From Deltaproteobacteria bacterium RIFOXYA12_FULL_61_11 (GTDB lineage Bacteria > Bdellovibrionota_F > JAHFAK01 > YA12-FULL-61-11), in NCBI GenBank assembly GCA_001799195.1, contig MGSU01000265.1, forward strand, positions 1 to 6,416: a stretch of DNA of 6,416 nt, written 5' to 3'. Position 1 is the first letter of the stretch. Every line of letters begins with the position of its first letter. Positions 5,331-6,416 of the stretch are shown here, piece after piece. Below the pieces are notes generated by a model that was not told the DNA's origin, ran no database searches, and was given only the letters and a program-made list of their open reading frames with translations. A program made the translations under genes and the position numbers.

Positions 5331-6416
5331 GTGTTGAAAGACCTCACCAAGGTTCTCGAACAGTTGCTCCTCGAACCCGAGGGTGGCTTGCCCGCAGCGT
5401 GTGGGGAGCTCTTGCGCAGCCGAGATCTCGGCTCCAGTATTCTGGTCTTGTTCTCCCGCGAAGAGGTGCGCGTACTCCATGACGGCGGCACGGGAGCGAT
5501 GGCCCCCGAGCAGCTCGTCGACGAGTTGCGTTCCCTGGGGGAAGACCTGCTGTCCCGGGAACGGATCCCCCTCGCCGGCAAGCGTTGGGCCGTCGGGCGA
5601 CTCCCTATCGCGGACGGCCATCTGGTGCTCTTGCTCGACCGGCCCTGTCCTCACCAGGAGGACGTGCTCGGATTGCTCCACCTGTTGTTCCTCCTCGCTG
5701 GCCGGATCGGTTCTGAAGGCGGGGAAGGTTTTTCGGTCATTAATGACCTCGGGGACGCCGTGCTGGTGCTCGACCAGGATCTGCGGGTCGTGCAGGCCAA
5801 CGCGCGAGCCGTCCAGCTCATCACCCCGGAACAGTCGGTGCCGGTCGGACGGAACTTCGTCGAACTCCTCGGCGCGTCGGCCGGCGAGCGGTTCCTCGAA
5901 CGCTGTCACCAATCCTACCGGGGCAAGATCAAACCCTTCTCGTTGCGCTTGGTCGGTGGAAGTCAATTGGAATGCACCCTGGCCAGGCGTCAGGTCGGGG
6001 GTGCAGCCGGTCATCTCGTGGCCCTGCGCGATCTCTCCCGCCTGACCGTGCTCGAGGACACCGTCCTCTTGCAGAACAAGAACCTGACCATCCTCAACGA
6101 ACTGTCGCGCAGTCTCACCAACCTGTTCAACCTCGACCAACTCTTCGACCTGCTCCTGCCCAAGGCCTTCCGCGACATCGGAGTCGATTACATCTTCATG
6201 TTCCGGGCCGAGACCGGCGGAAGTTCCTATCGCATCACCAACTCCTATCACGGAGAGCATACTCCCGAACTACCGGCAGGCCTGCGCCGCAGCGTCGAAC
6301 TGGGCAGCAACTTCCCCCTCGCCCCCCACGACGTGACCCAGATCAATCATTTCGGGAAGCGTATGGCTTCCCATGCCGCCGAACAGCTCAACCTACCGCC
6401 GGACTCGATCCGCCTC
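5331..6416 (+). CDS. PAS/GAF-domain sensor protein, output domain beyond the right edge
   Basis: The reading frame is open from 5331 to the end (362 codons). Residues 1-130 have no signal peptide or membrane span; the pattern of ILVLF (37-41), WAVGRLP (86-92) and a final Leu-rich helix (112-125) is reminiscent of a degenerate GAF domain, which is only a suggestion. Residues 134-240 form a PAS domain: INDLGDAVLVLDQDLRVVQANARAV is its typical first part (137-161) and HLVALRDLS (228-236) its last strand. A helical linker (about 237-262) leads into a second ligand-sensing domain of GAF type (ILNELSRSLTNLFNLDQLFDLLL, 254-276, then VDYIFMFRAE, 285-294), still unfinished at the edge. An in-frame TAG directly precedes GTG 5331. 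The TTG at 5334 is an alternative start with better spacing (6 nt) from GGGGGA. The output type (histidine kinase, GGDEF, SpoIIE-like phosphatase or sigma54 activator) is not visible. The gene follows deoC by 74 nt and may be cotranscribed with it. Confidence 0.82.
   Translation, partial: MLKDLTKVLEQLLLEPEGGLPAACGELLRSRDLGSSILVLFSREEVRVLHDGGTGAMAPEQLVDELRSLGEDLLSRERIPLAGKRWAVGRLPIADGHLVLLLDRPCPHQEDVLGLLHLLFLLAGRIGSEGGEGFSVINDLGDAVLVLDQDLRVVQANARAVQLITPEQSVPVGRNFVELLGASAGERFLERCHQSYRGKIKPFSLRLVGGSQLECTLARRQVGGAAGHLVALRDLSRLTVLEDTVLLQNKNLTILNELSRSLTNLFNLDQLFDLLLPKAFRDIGVDYIFMFRAETGGSSYRITNSYHGEHTPELPAGLRRSVELGSNFPLAPHDVTQINHFGKRMASHAAEQLNLPPDSIRL

Noticed and set aside
5103-6260. 385-codon open frame on the minus strand opposite the sensor gene and the deoC end
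   Set aside because: The plus strand encodes recognisable DeoC and PAS/GAF sequence here; the antisense translation has no recognisable motif and is a by-product of GC-rich third positions.

Overview
The window is GC-rich, tightly packed bacterial chromosome, with strong G/C preference at third codon positions and almost no non-coding space. All protein calls come from reading translations by eye. The leftward gene order yajC-secD-secF-recJ, together with the protein sequences, suggests a 'deltaproteobacterial'-grade organism (Myxococcota, Desulfobacterota or a relative). That placement is an inference without a database search and is not firm.

Layout: positions 1-4175 carry one leftward transcription unit, yajC -> secD -> secF -> recJ, with recJ cut by the left edge. 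It encodes the accessory part of the Sec translocon (YajC, SecD, SecF) and then the 5'->3' single-strand DNA exonuclease RecJ. Gaps shrink along the operon: 22 nt between yajC and secD, 11 nt between secD and secF (the secF Shine-Dalgarno overlaps the secD stop), and a 1-nt TGATG overlap between secF and recJ. A good sigma70-type promoter precedes yajC. A short divergent region (4176-4368) holds that promoter and a second, rightward one with a perfect TTGACA -35 box.

To the right, deoC encodes a complete deoxyribose-phosphate aldolase with all key catalytic residues. It has about 75 extra N-terminal residues: a short amphipathic helix followed by a Pro/Ala/Gly/Lys-rich linker. This is the architecture of the encapsulation peptides that direct enzymes into bacterial microcompartments (BMCs). 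DeoC releases acetaldehyde, a typical BMC intermediate, so a cargo role is plausible. No shell protein lies in the window, so this remains a hypothesis, and it is the most interesting feature here.

After a 74-nt gap containing a perfect 14-bp palindrome, a same-strand gene encodes a cytoplasmic multidomain sensor (degenerate GAF-like region, PAS, helical linker, GAF). It runs off the right edge before its output domain, so its type (histidine kinase, GGDEF, phosphatase or sigma54 activator) cannot be determined. There is no RNA gene, mobile element, CRISPR array or convincing terminator.
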